From Mycobacterium asiaticum (GTDB taxonomy: Bacteria > Actinomycetota > Actinomycetes > Mycobacteriales > Mycobacteriaceae), in assembly GCF_001673365.1 (NCBI RefSeq), contig NZ_LZLS01000211.1:1-64000 (forward strand): 64,000 nt of DNA, in the 5' to 3' direction. Position 1 is the stretch's first letter. The number at the start of each line of letters is the position of its first letter. This document shows positions 8,260 through 16,261 of this stretch, piece after piece. The position numbers and the translations under genes were made by a program. Below the pieces are notes generated by a model. It ran no database searches. It was not told the DNA's origin and saw only the letters and a list, made by a program, of their open reading frames with translations.

Positions 8260-9513
8260 GTGCAGTCCCGCCGCGACGTCGATTTTTTCTGTGCGGTCGT
8301 TGTCGTGGGGTTGCTGGCCGGGCTCGCCGGATTAACGACGACCGTGGTGCTGCGCTCCGTCGAACACCTCACGTATCACTACACTTTCGGCTCGCTGCTG
8401 GATGGGATCACCGGCAGCAGTCCGGTCCGTCGTGCGCTCGGACCGATGATCGGTGCGGCGTTGGCCGGGCTGGGCTGGTGGCTGCTACGACGCCGGGCCG
8501 AGGTGCCGCCGCTGGCCTCCACCGTCGCCCGCCATGATCGGATTCCACGCTCGGCGTGGAGCATCGACGCTTTGCTCCAGGTCATCCTGGTCGGTTCGGG
8601 TGCGTCGCTGGGACGAGAAGGCGCACCCCGTCAATTCGCGGCTGTGCTAGGCGATTTCGGTACCGAGCGGCTCAAGCGGTTATCGCCCGCCGACCGTGAG
8701 ATCCTGCTGGCCTGCGCGGCCGGGGCGGGGCTGGCTGCGGTGTACGCAGTCCCACTGGCCGGGGCGCTGTTCACCCTGCGAATCCTGTTGAACACCTGGC
8801 GGTTGCGCGCCGTAGGCGCGGCGCTGATCACCTCGAGCCTGGCTGTCGCAGTGGGTTCGCTGGTCACCCACGACCACCCCGAATTGGATTGGCCCAGCGC
8901 GGAATCGGCGTACCTGTTGAGTGCGCACGGCCTGGCGTTGGCGCCGTTGGCATTCGCGGTCGGCTGGGCATTCAACAAGATCATCGCGGCGGCACGACCG
9001 GCCGAACTCATCCGCTCCTGGGTGCTGGTACCCGCGCTGGCCGCCGCCGGCCTGCTGACCGGCATCTGTTCGCATTGGTGGCCCGAGCTGCCCGGCAACG
9101 GCAAAAGCGTGCTCACCGTCAGCCTCGCCTCCGGGATGACGCTCTCGTCGGCGGCCGTGATTCTGGCGCTCAAGCCGGTGTTGACGGCGCTGTTTCTGCG
9201 GGCCGGCGGCGCCGGCGGTCTGCTGACGCCGTCGTTGGCCACCGGCGCGGCTGCCGGCGCGGTGGTGGTGCTGGCACTCAATCAGACGGCTGGAACGCAC
9301 CTGCACGGGCCGGTGATTTCATTGGGCGCCGCCGCTGGCGTGCTGGCGGTGACGCAGGGCTCACCGATCTGGGCCGCAATCTTCGTCTGGGAGCTGGCGC
9401 GGCCACCGATTTGGATGCTGGCGGTGTTCGCCGTCACCGCGGTCGGTGCGCACTGGTTGAAAACGTTCGCCGTGGGGCGAAGGCGCCTGCATCTGGACCA
9501 CCGCGCCGGCTGA
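8260..9513 (+). CDS. ClC-family chloride channel/antiporter-like protein
   Basis: This is a 417-aa membrane protein with about ten hydrophobic spans. ClC landmarks are GSGASLGREGAPRQ at about residues 110-123 (equivalent to the GREGP motif with the gating Glu) and GAGGLLTPSLATGA (the GxFxP-type motif) at about 309-322. The usual first anion-coordinating motif GSGIP is not visible. The aligned stretch reads AEVPPLAST, so ion selectivity may differ. GTG at 8260 is used; the gap to the TetR gene is 9 bases. There is no CBS domain. Members either conduct chloride or exchange it for protons. Confidence 0.85.
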   Translation: MQSRRDVDFFCAVVVVGLLAGLAGLTTTVVLRSVEHLTYHYTFGSLLDGITGSSPVRRALGPMIGAALAGLGWWLLRRRAEVPPLASTVARHDRIPRSAWSIDALLQVILVGSGASLGREGAPRQFAAVLGDFGTERLKRLSPADREILLACAAGAGLAAVYAVPLAGALFTLRILLNTWRLRAVGAALITSSLAVAVGSLVTHDHPELDWPSAESAYLLSAHGLALAPLAFAVGWAFNKIIAAARPAELIRSWVLVPALAAAGLLTGICSHWWPELPGNGKSVLTVSLASGMTLSSAAVILALKPVLTALFLRAGGAGGLLTPSLATGAAAGAVVVLALNQTAGTHLHGPVISLGAAAGVLAVTQGSPIWAAIFVWELARPPIWMLAVFAVTAVGAHWLKTFAVGRRRLHLDHRAG

Positions 9514-9627
9514 GGACGAGCCAGGACGGCCGCGTCCAAATGGGGTAGTCCGCTACCTAAGCCGATCACAGCGCCTGGTGCGAGTCTCGATACGCAGGTA
9601 ATTCGCGTCTTTGAGTTGGGTGGTTAC

Positions 9628-10137
9628 ATGTCGCACGTAAGCGTTGCGCCAGACAGCATGCTGGCGGCGGCAGCAGATTTGGCAAACGTCGCTTCCGCAC
9701 TTGACGAAGCCCACAGATCCGCGAGTCCAGCGACCCTTGCTCTGAGTCCCGCTGCCGCGGACGAGGTGTCGGAGGGAATCGCGCAGCTTTTCTCGCGGCA
9801 CGCTCAGGACTATCAGCTGGTGGCACGCGAGGCGGCGACGTTTCAGCAGCAGTTCATCCAGAACCTGACCGCAGGCACGTCGTCCTACGCCAGCGCCGAG
9901 GTGTCGAGCGCCTCGTGGTTGCAGGCGTTGGACGCATCGGCGAATTACTACACGACCGCCGGGCTCGCCTTGACGAGCATGATCGTCACTTTCCCGATCG
10001 CCATTGCGGGCTTGGCCGTCTTCCCGGTCTTTTGGCCGATCCTGCTGCTGGCGCCATTCCTGTTCTTGGTGAACCTGACGACGCTCATCAACGAGGTGAT
10101 TGCCGGCGCGCCCATCTCCTACCCGTTGGGGCTGTGA
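9628..10137 (+). CDS. PE-family protein with hydrophobic C-terminus
   Basis: The first 95 or so of 169 residues form a PE domain: SHVSVAPDSMLAAAADLA, then AAADEVSEGIAQLFSRHAQ, FQQQFIQNLTAG and YASAEVSS. A hydrophobic segment rich in Leu/Phe (about residues 110-155) replaces the PGRS or esterase domain found in many PE proteins. ATG at 9628 starts the canonical PE N-terminus; a TTG at 9616 is less likely. No PPE partner is adjacent. PE proteins are exported by ESX systems, and this one could end in the cell envelope. Its convergent neighbour htdX stops 9 bases away. Confidence 0.8.
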   Translation: MSHVSVAPDSMLAAAADLANVASALDEAHRSASPATLALSPAAADEVSEGIAQLFSRHAQDYQLVAREAATFQQQFIQNLTAGTSSYASAEVSSASWLQALDASANYYTTAGLALTSMIVTFPIAIAGLAVFPVFWPILLLAPFLFLVNLTTLINEVIAGAPISYPLGL

Positions 10138-10146
10138 GCGGCGCGT

Positions 10147-10989
10147 CTAGAGCGCGCGGATCGTCGCGGTCAGGTGCGGATAGCCCTTGGAGATGTTGCG
10201 CAGGGAAAGGTTCCAGCCCTCGGTGTCCTCATCGAGGTAGAGCCCCACCGTCGCCGGCAGCAGCACCGGCTTACCGAACCGCACCGAATACCGCACCGCG
10301 TCTGGGACTTTGGCCTCAATGTTGGCCAATACCGCTGCAGCAGTGAACATTCCGTGTGCGATAGAGGTCGGGAATCCGAAGAGCTTTGCGGCCACACCGC
10401 TGGTGTGGATGGGATTGAGATCCCCGCTCACCACGGCATACCGACGGATCTGCGAATTCGAGATCCGCAGCACGGTCGACGGTGGGGCCAGTTTGGGTTG
10501 TTTCTCCGGCGGCGGTTTGGGTTCGTCGGACAAGCTGGTGCGCTGTTGGTGCAGGAAAGTAGTCACCTGCTGCCAGGCCAGCTCGTTGCCGACGTTGACG
10601 TCGGTCAGCAGGTCGACCAGCAGTCCCTTGCGGTGCTCGCGCATGTTCTCGGCGTGCACTTGTACGTTCACCGTGTCGGTGACCGCGATCGGCCGGTATT
10701 GGGTGATCTTGTTCTCGGTGTGCACCGATCCCATTGCGGAGAACGGGAAGTCGAAGCCGGACACCAGGGACATGATCGACGGGAAGGTCAAGGCGAACGG
10801 ATAGGTCAGCGGCACGTTGTTGCCGTAGCGCAACCCGGTCACCGCGGCGTAGGCCGCCACATTGTCCTGGTCGATGGGCAGTTCCTCGACCGTCACGGTG
10901 CGGTCGGAAAGCTTGTCGGGACGGGGCACCACTGGCACCGCACCGGCGACCGCACGCAGCATGTTGCGCAGCCCGCTCGGTTGGTTCAT
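10147..10989 (-). CDS. htdX: 3-hydroxyacyl-thioester dehydratase HtdX (MaoC-like)
   Basis: This 280-aa double-hotdog hydratase carries the hydratase-2 motif SGDLNPIHTS followed by FPTSIAHGMF at about residues 189-215, where Asp and His form the catalytic pair. The family hydrates or dehydrates 3-hydroxyacyl thioesters in FAS-II-like elongation. ATG at 10989 has a strong AAGGAGG 5-6 bases upstream. It lies 70 bases downstream of fabG4 on the same strand. A ketoreductase followed by a dehydratase makes a coherent two-step module. Confidence 0.93.
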   Translation of the reverse strand: MNQPSGLRNMLRAVAGAVPVVPRPDKLSDRTVTVEELPIDQDNVAAYAAVTGLRYGNNVPLTYPFALTFPSIMSLVSGFDFPFSAMGSVHTENKITQYRPIAVTDTVNVQVHAENMREHRKGLLVDLLTDVNVGNELAWQQVTTFLHQQRTSLSDEPKPPPEKQPKLAPPSTVLRISNSQIRRYAVVSGDLNPIHTSGVAAKLFGFPTSIAHGMFTAAAVLANIEAKVPDAVRYSVRFGKPVLLPATVGLYLDEDTEGWNLSLRNISKGYPHLTATIRAL

Positions 10990-11059
10990 GCTTCCTCCTT
11001 TTCGTCCGGTTCCTCGTCGGGCCTATCGGCCCGCGTCGAGCATCGCCAGAGTCACCGGA

Positions 11060-12424
11060 CTAAGCACCGATCATGCCCTGGCCGCAAACGCGAACCACGT
11101 TGCCCGTCACCGCATTTGACGCCGGACTGGCGAAATAGGCGATCGTTTCGGCGACGTCGACCGGCTGGCCGCCCTGCAACAGTGAATTCAGCCGGCGACC
11201 CACTTCACGGGTGGCCAGCGGAATCGCCGCCGTCATCTTGGTTTCGATGAATCCCGGTGCCACGGCGTTGATCGTGATGCCCTTTTCTGCCAGAGTCGGC
11301 GCCAGCGCCTGGGTGATGCCGATCATGCCGGCCTTGGTGGTGCCGTAGTTGGTCTGTCCGCGGTTGCCCGCGATGCCGGCGATCGAGGACAACCCGATCA
11401 CCCGGGCACCCTCGCCGAGCGTGCCGTTACCCACCAGTCCTTCGGTAAGTCGCAGGGGCGCATACAAATTGACCGCCAGCACCGCATCCCAGCGGGCATC
11501 GTCCATGTTGGCCAGCAACTTGTCCCGGGTGATACCGGCGTTGTTCACCAGGATGTCCGCCCGGCCGCCGTGGTGGTCGCGCAGATGCTCGGTGATCTTC
11601 TCCACCGCATCCTCGGCGGTGACGTCGAGCCAAAGCGGTGTGCCGCCGACGGCGCTGGCGGTCTCGGCCAACGCGTCCTCGGCGGATTCGACGTCGATCG
11701 CGACGACGCGCGCACCGTCGCGGGCGAACACTTCGGCGATCGTGCGGCCGATACCGCGCGCCGCGCCGGTCACCAGGGCGACCTTGCCGTCCAGCGGCTT
11801 GTCCCAGTTGGCCGGAGGAGTGGCGTCCTCGGCGCCGACGTAGAAAACCTGGCCGTCGACGTAGGCCGACTTGGCCGACAGGATGAACCGCATCGTGGAC
11901 TCCAGGCCGGTGGCCGCGGGCTTGGCGTCCGGTGCGAGGTACACCAGATTCACCGTCGTACCGTTGCGCACTTCCTTGCCCAGCGAGCGGGTGAACCCTT
12001 CGAGCGCGCGTTGCGCGATCCGTTCCTCGATGCTGCCTGCGGCTTCGGGTGTCGTCCCGACGACCGCGATGCGCGCGGAGTGCTCGAGGTTGCGCAACAG
12101 CGGCTTGAAGAACGTGTGCAGGGCCTTGAGTCCATCCGGCGTCGTGATACCCGTCGCATCGAACACCAGCCCGGCGAACGAGTCGGCCCAACGGCCGCCC
12201 AGGTTGTTACCGACCAGCTCGTAGTCGTTGTCCAGGGCCGCGCGCAGCGGCTCGACCACCCTGCCTTCTCCGCCGATCAGCAGCGACCCGGCCAGCGGGG
12301 GATCGCCGACGCTGTAGCGCCGCAGCGGTTCGGGTTGCGGGACACCGAGCTGCTTGGCCAGGAACGAGCCGGGTCCGGAGTTGACAACCTGCGAGAACAG
12401 ATCAGGTGAGCGCTTGGTGGCCAC
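11060..12424 (-). CDS. fabG4: 3-oxoacyl-ACP/CoA reductase FabG4 (high-molecular-weight type)
   Basis: This 454-aa protein has an N-terminal flavodoxin-like domain (to about residue 205) and a C-terminal SDR domain. The nucleotide site is VTGAARGIG (about 218-226), NNAG lies near 293, and the Ser/Tyr/Lys catalytic set is LSSIAGIAG and NYGTTKAG (about 345-365). Large FabG4 enzymes reduce 3-oxoacyl chains with NADH. GTG at 12424 has GGAAGG 7 bases upstream. It heads the fabG4-htdX operon and is divergent from fadA2 across a 110-base promoter region with a palindrome. Confidence 0.95.
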   Translation of the reverse strand: MATKRSPDLFSQVVNSGPGSFLAKQLGVPQPEPLRRYSVGDPPLAGSLLIGGEGRVVEPLRAALDNDYELVGNNLGGRWADSFAGLVFDATGITTPDGLKALHTFFKPLLRNLEHSARIAVVGTTPEAAGSIEERIAQRALEGFTRSLGKEVRNGTTVNLVYLAPDAKPAATGLESTMRFILSAKSAYVDGQVFYVGAEDATPPANWDKPLDGKVALVTGAARGIGRTIAEVFARDGARVVAIDVESAEDALAETASAVGGTPLWLDVTAEDAVEKITEHLRDHHGGRADILVNNAGITRDKLLANMDDARWDAVLAVNLYAPLRLTEGLVGNGTLGEGARVIGLSSIAGIAGNRGQTNYGTTKAGMIGITQALAPTLAEKGITINAVAPGFIETKMTAAIPLATREVGRRLNSLLQGGQPVDVAETIAYFASPASNAVTGNVVRVCGQGMIGA

Positions 12425-12451
12425 TGAGTTGCCTTCCGTGTCAGGGACGAA

Positions 12452-12467
12452 CTTACTTGCGAGTAAG
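12452..12467. promoter_or_regulatory. Palindromic operator candidate between fabG4 and fadA2
   Basis: CTTACT-TGCG-AGTAAG is a perfect 6-bp inverted repeat with a 4-bp spacer, extended by weakly matching flanks. It lies 28 bases upstream of the fabG4 start and 68 bases upstream of fadA2. Size and symmetry fit a TetR-family operator that could control both directions. The regulator is not identifiable from the window. Confidence 0.55.
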
Positions 12468-12534
12468 AACAGTGGGTAGTATTGCCTGCAGAGGCGGATA
12501 CCCCAAAACTAACCCCCGACTAGCGGAGATAAAC

Positions 12535-13848
12535 GTGAGCCCTGCAAGTTCTGAGCCAAGCCGGCGCGTAGCCGTTCTGGGCGGCAACCGCATCCCATTC
12601 GGTCGATCCGACCGGGCCTATGCCGAAGCCTCCAACCAGGACATGTTCACCGCCGCACTGGGCGGTCTGGTGGACCGGTTCGGCCTGGCCGGGGAGCGAT
12701 TGGGCGCCGTGGTCGGCGGGGCCGTGCTCAAGCACAGCCGCGACTTCAACCTGATCCGCGAGTGCGTGCTGGGCTCCGAACTGTCGTCCTACACCCCGGC
12801 TTTCGACCTGCAGCAGGCCTGCGGCACCGGCCTGCAAGCGGCCATCGCCGCGGCCGACGGCATCGCGGCCGGCCGATACGAGGTCGCGGTGGCCGGCGGC
12901 GTGGACACCACCTCGGACGCGCCGATCGCGCTGGGCGACGACCTGCGCAAGACGTTGCTGAAGGTGCGTCGGGCCAAATCCAACGTGCAGCGGGCCAAGC
13001 TGCTGGGTGCCTTGCCGGCCAACCTCGGGTTGGACCTGCCGGCCAACAGCGAACCGCGCACCGGGCTGTCGATGGGTGAGCACGCGGCTCTGACCGCCAA
13101 GGAAATGGGCATCAAGCGTGTTGACCAGGATGAGCTTGCCGTGGCGAGTCATCGCAACATGGCCGACGCCTACGATCGCGGCTTCTTCGACGACCTGATC
13201 ACGCCGTTTTTGGGTCTGTACCGCGACGACAACCTGCGCCCCGACGCCAGCGTCGAGAAATTGGCCTCGCTGCGCCCGGTCTTCGGGGTCAAGGCCGGCG
13301 ACGCGACGATGACGGCGGGCAATTCCACGCCGCTGACCGACGGCGCCTCGGTTGCGCTACTGGCCACCGAGCAGTGGGCGGCCGATCATTCCCTGTCACC
13401 GCTGGCCTACTTCGTCGACGCGGAAACGGCGGCCGTGGACTACGTCAACGGCAAGGACGGTCTGCTGATGGCACCGACGTACGCGGTGCCCCGCCTGTTG
13501 GCGCGTAACGGCCTGAGCCTGCAGGATTTCGACTTCTACGAGATTCACGAAGCCTTCGCTTCGGTGGTGCTCGCTCACCTGCAGGCCTGGGAGTCCGAGG
13601 ACTACTGCAAGGGACGGCTGGGTCTGGACGGCGCATTGGGCTCCATCGACCGGTCCAAGGTCAACGTCAACGGGTCGTCGCTGGCCGCCGGACACCCCTT
13701 CGCCGCCACCGGCGGGCGGATTCTCGCGCAGGCCGCCAAGCAACTCGCGGAGAAGAAAAAAGAAGCCAAAGGCAACGGCACTGTGCGCGCGCTGATTTCG
13801 ATTTGCGCAGCTGGCGGGCAGGGCGTAGCCGCGATCCTGGAGGCGTAG
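12535..13848 (+). CDS. fadA2: Acetyl-CoA acyltransferase (thiolase) FadA2
   Basis: This 437-aa thiolase has the acyl-accepting Cys in QQACGTGLQ (about residue 98), EIHEAFA near 340, the His in NGSSLAAGHPFAATGGR (about 383) and the C-terminal Cys in CAAGGQG (about 426), a complete active site. It catalyses thiolytic cleavage of 3-oxoacyl-CoA in beta-oxidation. GTG at 12535 is preceded by GGAG at 12525-12528. An upstream in-frame ATG at 12406 would overlap fabG4 and adds a non-conserved leader. A strong hairpin follows downstream. Confidence 0.95.
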   Translation: MSPASSEPSRRVAVLGGNRIPFGRSDRAYAEASNQDMFTAALGGLVDRFGLAGERLGAVVGGAVLKHSRDFNLIRECVLGSELSSYTPAFDLQQACGTGLQAAIAAADGIAAGRYEVAVAGGVDTTSDAPIALGDDLRKTLLKVRRAKSNVQRAKLLGALPANLGLDLPANSEPRTGLSMGEHAALTAKEMGIKRVDQDELAVASHRNMADAYDRGFFDDLITPFLGLYRDDNLRPDASVEKLASLRPVFGVKAGDATMTAGNSTPLTDGASVALLATEQWAADHSLSPLAYFVDAETAAVDYVNGKDGLLMAPTYAVPRLLARNGLSLQDFDFYEIHEAFASVVLAHLQAWESEDYCKGRLGLDGALGSIDRSKVNVNGSSLAAGHPFAATGGRILAQAAKQLAEKKKEAKGNGTVRALISICAAGGQGVAAILEA

Positions 13849-14024
13849 AGCTGTGCCGCAAATCACGCCAGAAGTTTTTTAGGTGAATGGTTTGTTGCCC
13901 GAACCATCTGGGTAACCCGACGTCTGGATAGCCCCGTGTTGGTGTCTGACCCCCCGACCCCGACGGCAACGCGGGGCAATCCCTGGATCGACCGCCGGTC
14001 AGCGGAGACGGGCGAACGAAAAGG

Positions 14025-14063
14025 GCCGCCGCTGGAGTGAGGGGATCCAGCGGCGGTCTTTTT
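14025..14063 (+). terminator. Rho-independent terminator after fadA2
   Basis: A 12-bp stem (arms 14025-14036 and 14046-14057, with one G-T pair at the base) closes a 9-base loop and is followed by a run of five T at 14059-14063. It lies about 175 bases downstream of the fadA2 stop. An A-rich stretch on the left gives it some bidirectional character. The rest of the 383-base gap 13849-14231 shows no supported gene. Confidence 0.75.
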
Positions 14064-14181
14064 GACTTGCAGCGCCGCGAGGCCCATCGCCGAGAGATAA
14101 ACCACGCACACGCGCTGCGGCGAGTCGTGTGCGTCAGTTATATGTCGCGCAACACCGGCCGCGCAGACCCCCGGGCCAAAC

Positions 14182-14218
14182 AAAAAATCCCCCGCCCTCG
14201 AATGAAGGCGGGGGATTT
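14182..14218 (-). terminator. Rho-independent terminator after fadE5
   Basis: A perfect 12-bp stem (14085-aligned arms at 14185-14196 and 14207-14218, core CCCCCGCC/GGCGGGGG) with a 10-base loop is followed on the minus strand by six T (14182-14187). It begins 14 bases after the fadE5 stop codon, which fits a terminator for fadE5. Confidence 0.85.
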
Positions 14219-14231
14219 AATGCGCTAATGC

Positions 14232-16067
14232 CTAGAAGGCCGCTTCGTCGAGCTCCATGATGTCGTTGTCCAGCGTCTCGATCACCTCACGAGTGCTGGT
14301 CAGCAGCGGCAGGAAGTTCTTCGCGAAGAACGACGCAACCGCGATCTTGCCCTCGTAGAAGGACCGCTCGGACCCGGTGGCACCGGCGTCCAACGCTGCA
14401 ACCGCCACCGCAGCCTGACGCTGCAGCAACCATCCGATGACCAGGTCACCGACGCTCATCAGGAACCGCACCGAACCCAGGCCCACCTTGTAGAGGCTGG
14501 TGACATCCTCCTGCGCGGCCATCAGGTAGCCGGTCAGGGTGGCCGCCATCGACTGGACGTCGGTCAGAGCCTTGGCCAGCAGGGCACGCTCGGTCTTCAG
14601 GCGTCCGTTGCCGGACTCGCTGTCGACGAACTCCTGGATCTCACCCGATACGTGGGCCAGCGCCACACCCTTGTCGCGGACGATCTTGCGGAAGAAGAAG
14701 TCCTGCGCCTGGATGGCGGTGGTGCCTTCGTACAGGGAGTCGATCTTGGCGTCACGGATGTACTGCTCGATCGGGTAGTCCTGAAGGAAGCCGGACCCGC
14801 CGAAGGTCTGCAGGCTTTCGGTGAGCTTGGCGTAGGCCTGCTCGGAGCCGACACCCTTGACCACGGGCAGCATCAGGTCGTTGATCTTGACCGCCAGTTC
14901 CGGGCTCACACCGTGCAGTGCCTCGGCCACCGCGGCGTCCTGGAAGGTTGCGGTGTACAGGTACAGCGCACGCAGACCCTCGGCGTAGGCCTTCTGGGTC
15001 ATCAGCGACCGACGCACGTCGGGGTGGTGCGTGATGGTCACGCGCGGTGCGGTCTTGTCGGTCATCTGCGTCAGGTCGGCACCCTGCACGCGGGACTTGG
15101 CGTACTCCAGCGCGTTCAGGTAACCGGTCGACAGCGTGGCGATGGCTTTGGTGCCGACCATCATGCGAGCCTGCTCGATGACGTCGAACATCTGCGCAAT
15201 GCCCTCGTGCACCTCGCCGACGAGCCAGCCCTTGGCCGGGACGTCGTGCTGGCCGAAGGTCAACTCGCAGGTCGTCGATACCTTCAGACCCATCTTGTGC
15301 TCGACGTTGGTGACGAAAACGCCGTTGCGCTCGCCCAGCTCGCCGGTCTCGGAGTCGAAGTGGAACTTCGGGACGAAGAACAGCGACAGGCCCTTGGTGC
15401 CGGGGCCGGCGCCCTCGGGGCGGGCCAGTACCAGGTGGAAGATGTTCTCGAACATGTCGTCGGAGTCAGCGGAAGTGATGAATCGCTTCACACCGTCGAT
15501 GTGCCAAGAACCGTCCTCCTGCTGGACGGCCTTGGTGCGGCCGGCACCCACGTCCGAACCGGCGTCCGGCTCGGTGAGCACCATGGTGGAACCCCAGCCA
15601 CGCTCGGCGGCCAGTACGGCCCACTTCTTCTGCTCCTCGGTGCCCAGGTGGTAGAGGATCTGGGCGAAACCGGCACCGCCGGCATACATCCACACTGCCG
15701 GGTTGGCACCCAGGATGTGCTCGTGCAGCGCCCACATCAGCGCCTTCGGCATCGGCATGCCGCCAAGTTCCTCGTCGAGACCGGCCTTGTCCCAGCCGGC
15801 TTCGATAACAGCCTTGACCGACTTCTTGAACTCCTCGGGCAACGTCACGGAGAACGTCTTCGGGTCGAAGACCGGGGGATTGCGGTCGCCTTCGACGAAG
15901 GACGCGGCGACGGGCCCCTCGGACAGCCGGCTGATCTCGGCCAACATCTCGCGGGCAGTGTCGGCGTCCAGATCGCTGAACTCGCCTTGGCCTAATGCTT
16001 TGTCAACGCCGAATACCTCGAACAGGTTGAACTCCTGGTCGCGGACGTTGCTCTTGTAGTGGCTCAC
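14232..16067 (-). CDS. fadE5: Acyl-CoA dehydrogenase FadE5
   Basis: This 611-aa long-form acyl-CoA dehydrogenase has an N-terminal helical extension, FAD-contact segments MVLTEPDAGSDVGAG (about 165-180) and RFITSADSDD (about 199-208), and the C-terminal catalytic-loop region DSLYEGTTAIQAQD (about 442-455). It catalyses the first step of beta-oxidation with broad acyl chain range, as known for mycobacterial FadE5. GTG at 16067 has GAGGAAA 7 bases upstream. It is transcribed alone, with its own terminator and a promoter region bearing direct repeats. Confidence 0.95.
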   Translation of the reverse strand: MSHYKSNVRDQEFNLFEVFGVDKALGQGEFSDLDADTAREMLAEISRLSEGPVAASFVEGDRNPPVFDPKTFSVTLPEEFKKSVKAVIEAGWDKAGLDEELGGMPMPKALMWALHEHILGANPAVWMYAGGAGFAQILYHLGTEEQKKWAVLAAERGWGSTMVLTEPDAGSDVGAGRTKAVQQEDGSWHIDGVKRFITSADSDDMFENIFHLVLARPEGAGPGTKGLSLFFVPKFHFDSETGELGERNGVFVTNVEHKMGLKVSTTCELTFGQHDVPAKGWLVGEVHEGIAQMFDVIEQARMMVGTKAIATLSTGYLNALEYAKSRVQGADLTQMTDKTAPRVTITHHPDVRRSLMTQKAYAEGLRALYLYTATFQDAAVAEALHGVSPELAVKINDLMLPVVKGVGSEQAYAKLTESLQTFGGSGFLQDYPIEQYIRDAKIDSLYEGTTAIQAQDFFFRKIVRDKGVALAHVSGEIQEFVDSESGNGRLKTERALLAKALTDVQSMAATLTGYLMAAQEDVTSLYKVGLGSVRFLMSVGDLVIGWLLQRQAAVAVAALDAGATGSERSFYEGKIAVASFFAKNFLPLLTSTREVIETLDNDIMELDEAAF

Positions 16068-16129
16068 TTAGGGTTTCCTCCTCATTGAGAATGCCACTTG
16101 TGGTTGGGTACTAGGGCTAAGTTACCCAC

Positions 16130-16163
16130 CAGTAACTCCGTTAAAATATACCGATCAGTAACT
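16130..16163. promoter_or_regulatory. Direct-repeat element in the fadE5 promoter region
   Basis: The octamer CAGTAACT occurs at 16130-16137 and 16156-16163, 26 bases apart, around an AT-rich core (TTAAAATATA) that is striking in this GC-rich genome. The core could hold a -10 element. The element lies 63-96 bases upstream of fadE5 and 99-132 bases upstream of the divergent dioxygenase gene. The AGTAA/TTACT half-site also occurs in the fabG4-fadA2 palindrome. No regulator is identifiable. Confidence 0.4.
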
Positions 16164-16261
16164 TCAACGCAAGTGACTGTGAGCTATATTTCACCGGCTA
16201 ACTAACCAACCGGTTGGGATGGTGGTGACCCCGTCCCTGGCATCCCCTTTCACCTGCGACG

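Noticed and set aside
13863..14228. Small frames in the fadA2-fadE5 gap
   Set aside because: They run across two terminator hairpins, have no ribosome site and show no protein-like pattern.
14652..15995. 447-codon plus-strand frame opposite fadE5
   Set aside because: Shadow of FadE5. No start signal, no domain.
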